From Pseudomonas sp. NBRC 111124 (lineage in GTDB: Bacteria > Pseudomonadota > Gammaproteobacteria > Pseudomonadales > Pseudomonadaceae): a stretch of DNA of 64,000 nt. Positions 61,134-64,000 of this stretch are shown piece after piece (within the stretch, counting starts at the first letter, position 1; the number at the start of each line of letters is the position of its first letter). The DNA lies in assembly GCF_001320245.1 (NCBI RefSeq), contig NZ_BCBA01000023.1, positions 1-64,000 of the forward strand, in the 5' to 3' direction. Made by a program: the position numbers and the translations under genes. The notes beneath the pieces were generated by a model. The model ran no database searches and had not been told where the DNA came from. It worked only from the letters and a program-made list of their open reading frames with translations.

Positions 61134-63374
61134 TCAAGGGGTACGATTACGCCGCGTTTCGATGATGTTCGGCAGCTGCGAAATCCGCCCCAACAAGCGC
61201 CCCAGCGCATCCAGGCCCGGAATCTCGATGGTCAGCGACATCAGCGCGGTGTTGTCTTCCTTGTTCGAGCGAGTATTGACCGCCAGCACGTTGATTTTCT
61301 CGTTCAGCAGCACCTGCGACACGTCGCGCAGCAAACCTGGGCGGTCGTAGGCACGGATGACGATATCGACCGGGTAGGTCTGCACCGGGATCGGCCCCCA
61401 GCTCACCTGGATCATCCGCTCCGGCTCGCGCCCGGCCAGCTGCAGCGCCGAGGCGCAGTCCTGGCGGTGAATGCTGACGCCACGGCCTTGGGTAATGTAG
61501 CCGACGATGGCATCGCCCGGCAGCGGCTGACAGCAGCCGGCCATCTGCGTGAGCAGGTTGCCGACGCCCTGGATCTGGATGTCGCCACGCTTGCCGGTAC
61601 GCGAGCCTGTAGGCTTGCGCGGCACCAGTTCGATCTGCTCGATACGTTCCGGCTCTAGCAGCTGCTGGGCAGCGTTGACCAGGTGCGCCAGGCGCAGGTC
61701 GCCGGCACCGAGCGAGGCGAACATGTCCTCGGCGGTCTTGACGTTGGTCTTCTCGGCCAGGCGTTCGAAGTCCACCTGCGGCAGGCCCAGGCGGCTGAGT
61801 TCGCGCTCGAGCAAGGTCTTGCCGGCGGCGACGTTCTGGTCACGCGCCTGCAGCTTGAACCAGTGGACGATCTTGGCCCGGGCCCGCGAGGTGGTGACGT
61901 AGCCCAGGTTGGAGTTCAGCCAGTCACGGCTCGGGTTGCCGTGCTTGCTGGTGATGATCTCCACCTGCTCGCCGGTCTGCAGGCTGTAGTTGAGCGGCAC
62001 GATGCGCCCGTTGATCTTGGCGCCACGGCAGTTGTGGCCGATCTCGGTGTGTACCCGGTAGGCAAAGTCCAGCGGTGTGGCACCCTTGGGCAGGTCGATG
62101 GCGTGGCCATCCGGGGTGAACACGTAAACCCGGTCGGGTTCGATATCGACCCGCAGCTGCTCGGCCAGGCCACCGATGTCGCCCAGTTCTTCATGCCATT
62201 CGAGCACCTGGCGCAGCCACGAGATCTTTTCTTCGTAGTGGTTGGAGCTTGGCTTGACGTCGGTGCCCTTGTAACGCCAGTGGGCGCAGACGCCGAGCTC
62301 GGCTTCCTCGTGCATGCCGTGGGTACGGATCTGCACTTCCAGCACCTTGCCCTCGGGGCCGATTACTGCAGTGTGCAGCGAGCGATAGCCGTTTTCCTTG
62401 GGGTTGGCGATGTAGTCGTCGAATTCCTTGGGGATGTGCCGCCACAGGGTGTGCACGATGCCCAGCGCGGTATAGCAGTCACGCACCTCCGGCACCAGCA
62501 CGCGCACAGCGCGCACATCATAGATCTGGCTGAACTCCAGGCCCTTGCGCTGCATCTTGCGCCAGATCGAATAGATGTGTTTTGCCCGGCCGCTGATGTC
62601 AGCCTTGACGCCGGTGGCCAGCAGCTCGTTCTGCAGCTGGTTCATGACATCGCTGATAAAGCGCTCACGGTCCAGCCGGCGCTCGTGCAACAGCTTGGCG
62701 ATCTGCTTGTACTGGTCGGGTTCCAGGTAGCGGAAAGACAGGTCTTCCAGCTCCCACTTGATGTGGCCGATGCCCAGCCGGTGGGCCAGCGGCGCATAGA
62801 TGTCGAACACCTCGCGCGCCACGCGCAGGCGTTTTTCGTCATCGGCGGACTTCACTGCCCGGATCGCACAGGTACGCTCGGCCAGCTTGATCAGCGCCAC
62901 GCGCACGTCGTCGACCATGGCCACGAGCATCTTGCGCAGGTTCTCGACCTGCGCCTGCGAGCCCAGCACCAGCGACTGGCGCGGGCTCAGGCTGGCGCTG
63001 ATGGCGGCCATGCGCAGCACGCCGTCAATCAGCTTGGACACCACCGGGCCAAAGCGCTGGCCGACTTCGGCCACGGTCACCTTGCCCTCACGTACCGAGC
63101 GATAGATCACCGCGGCGACCAGCGAATCCTGGTCGAGCTTGAGGTCCGCGAGGATTTCGGCGATTTCCAGGCCGGCCTGATAACTGGACGTACCATCGGC
63201 CCACGAATGCTTGGCCGGGTTGCCCTTCTTTTCGATTTCCTGGGTGAACTCGCAGGCTTCTTTCAGCGCCACGCGATCCAGAGCCGAATCGACGCTCACC
63301 ACGTGATCCAGCCATGCTTCGAGATTGATACTGCCGTCTGTGTTGACCGGCTGGTGCACTCTCACCTGTACCAT
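61134..63374 (-). CDS. relA: GTP pyrophosphokinase RelA ((p)ppGpp synthetase)
   Basis: A 746-aa ribosome-associated stringent-response synthetase. The N-terminal hydrolase-like domain lacks the His-Asp pair of SpoT (AKHSWADGTSSYQAGLEIAE), as in monofunctional RelA. The synthetase domain has YDVRAVRVLV and ENGYRSLHTAVIGPEGKVLEVQIRT. TGS follows (VYVFTPDGHAIDLPKGATPL), then the helical and zinc-finger regions, and an ACT domain at the C-terminus (VDIVIRAYDRPGLLRDVSQV). The start at 63374 gives the family N-terminus MVQVRVHQPVN. Two tRNA promoters in this window carry the GC-rich discriminators it would repress. Confidence 0.96.
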   Translation of the reverse strand: MVQVRVHQPVNTDGSINLEAWLDHVVSVDSALDRVALKEACEFTQEIEKKGNPAKHSWADGTSSYQAGLEIAEILADLKLDQDSLVAAVIYRSVREGKVTVAEVGQRFGPVVSKLIDGVLRMAAISASLSPRQSLVLGSQAQVENLRKMLVAMVDDVRVALIKLAERTCAIRAVKSADDEKRLRVAREVFDIYAPLAHRLGIGHIKWELEDLSFRYLEPDQYKQIAKLLHERRLDRERFISDVMNQLQNELLATGVKADISGRAKHIYSIWRKMQRKGLEFSQIYDVRAVRVLVPEVRDCYTALGIVHTLWRHIPKEFDDYIANPKENGYRSLHTAVIGPEGKVLEVQIRTHGMHEEAELGVCAHWRYKGTDVKPSSNHYEEKISWLRQVLEWHEELGDIGGLAEQLRVDIEPDRVYVFTPDGHAIDLPKGATPLDFAYRVHTEIGHNCRGAKINGRIVPLNYSLQTGEQVEIITSKHGNPSRDWLNSNLGYVTTSRARAKIVHWFKLQARDQNVAAGKTLLERELSRLGLPQVDFERLAEKTNVKTAEDMFASLGAGDLRLAHLVNAAQQLLEPERIEQIELVPRKPTGSRTGKRGDIQIQGVGNLLTQMAGCCQPLPGDAIVGYITQGRGVSIHRQDCASALQLAGREPERMIQVSWGPIPVQTYPVDIVIRAYDRPGLLRDVSQVLLNEKINVLAVNTRSNKEDNTALMSLTIEIPGLDALGRLLGRISQLPNIIETRRNRTP

Positions 63375-63470
63375 CTTTGTTTTACCTTTCCATACAGCGC
63401 ACCACACGGGTGCACTGGCAATCACCGTGCAGCTTCGCTTCCGTGGAAGCCGCACCAAGGGGCCAGTTCG

Positions 63471-64000
63471 CTAGCCCGCTTCGAATAACGCCATGGCTTC
63501 GACATGCGCCGTCTGAGGAAACATGTCGAGAATCCCGGCCCTTTTTAACCGGTACCCCTGGCCGACCAGCACCTGGGCGTCTCGCGCCAGCGTGGCCGGG
63601 TTGCACGATACATACACCAAGCGCTTGGCGTTGAGGCGGGCGATGCCTTGCACCACCTCGTATGCACCGTCGCGCGGTGGATCCAAGAGTACCGCAGAAA
63701 AGCCCTCGGCGGCCCATCCGGCGCCTGCCAAAGGCTGCGATAAATCGGCCTGAAAAAACGCGGCGTTATGCACATCGTTGTTCCGGGCATTGGCTGCGGC
63801 CCGATCGACCATGGCCTGTACACCCTCCACCGCCACCACTTCACGTGCCTGTCGCGCCAGCGGCAAGGCGAAGTTGCCCAGGCCGCAGAACAGGTCCAGC
63901 ACACGCTCGTCAGCTTGCGGCGCGAGCCAGGCCAGGGCCTGCTCGATCATCGCCGTGTTGACCTGAGCGTTGACCTGGACGAAATCGCCCGGGCGCCAGG
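63471..64000 (-). CDS. rlmD: 23S rRNA (uracil-1939-C5)-methyltransferase RlmD (RumA), 3' part
   Basis: The last 176 residues of an RNA m5U methyltransferase; the gene continues beyond the right edge. Visible are [20 protein letters not shown] at the edge, the SAM-binding [15 protein letters not shown], the motif [11 protein letters not shown], the catalytic Cys in [17 protein letters not shown], and the conserved end [19 protein letters not shown] with the general-base Glu. It modifies U1939 of 23S rRNA. It lies 96 bp upstream of relA on the same strand, the usual pseudomonad order. Confidence 0.95.
   Translation of the reverse strand, partial: WRPGDFVQVNAQVNTAMIEQALAWLAPQADERVLDLFCGLGNFALPLARQAREVVAVEGVQAMVDRAAANARNNDVHNAAFFQADLSQPLAGAGWAAEGFSAVLLDPPRDGAYEVVQGIARLNAKRLVYVSCNPATLARDAQVLVGQGYRLKRAGILDMFPQTAHVEAMALFEAG

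Noticed and set aside
61683-63488. A 601-codon plus-strand frame opposite relA.
   Set aside because: It is an antisense shadow of relA.

Overview
The window is about 64 kb of GC-rich (roughly 63 %) gammaproteobacterial chromosome. I read it as a member of the Pseudomonas putida group. The reasons are the gene content and order (relA-mazG-purMN-hda, a cob operon, fadL, a CrbS/MxtR-type sensor kinase, rmuC, rdgC, and a nitrate reductase fused to a flavoprotein), the REP elements typical of P. putida intergenic regions, and protein sequences I recognise. It looks like ordinary chromosome: I see no prophage, insertion sequence, CRISPR array or rRNA operon.

Layout: (1) 46-6104, an uncharacterised catabolic locus. 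An AraC gene followed by a LysR (PcaQ-like) gene is divergent from an MFS transporter, an FAH-type hydrolase, a short-chain dehydrogenase and a D-2-hydroxyacid dehydrogenase. (2) 6161-13325, assimilatory nitrate/nitrite reduction (nirBD and a nasA-flavoprotein fusion). Both units show a sigma-54 promoter, an ANTAR/NasT-type hairpin and a terminator in the leader; an NtrC enhancer lies upstream of nirB. (3) 13515-26174: a second map, two tandem tRNA-Val/tRNA-Asp units, rdgC, a BASS-family transporter, a guanidine-II riboswitch with gdx, an LplT-PlsC fusion, an HBM-type chemoreceptor behind a FliA-type promoter, and a GntR/MFS/amidohydrolase cluster. (4) 26286-39989: a CrbS-type hybrid kinase, rmuC, a gene-poor stretch of almost 1 kb, fadL, LysR, MarR/MFS/microprotein/glutathione peroxidase, and a secreted GH5 glycosidase. 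(5) 40136-49215: a tightly overlapping ten-gene operon for late cobalamin synthesis, cobO-cobB-bluB-cbiB-cobD-cobQ-cobP-cobT-cobC-cobS, behind a cobalamin riboswitch. (6) 49392-64000: an orphan gene with a nuclease-like layout, tartrate dehydrogenase with a DmlR-like regulator, two tandem NlpC/P60 lipoproteins, hda, an AI-2E-type permease, DUF2066, purMN, DUF3108, a 60-aa gene with two palindromic operators, DUF2058, mazG, relA and the 3' part of rlmD.

Three RNA-level controls can be read directly: the paired nitrate leaders, the guanidine riboswitch and the B12 riboswitch. The least explained parts are the first catabolic locus, the 31.6-32.6 kb stretch, and several orphan or very small genes (32577, 33050, 37101, 49392, 59444). 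All assignments come from reading motifs and from remembered family knowledge. No database search was possible.
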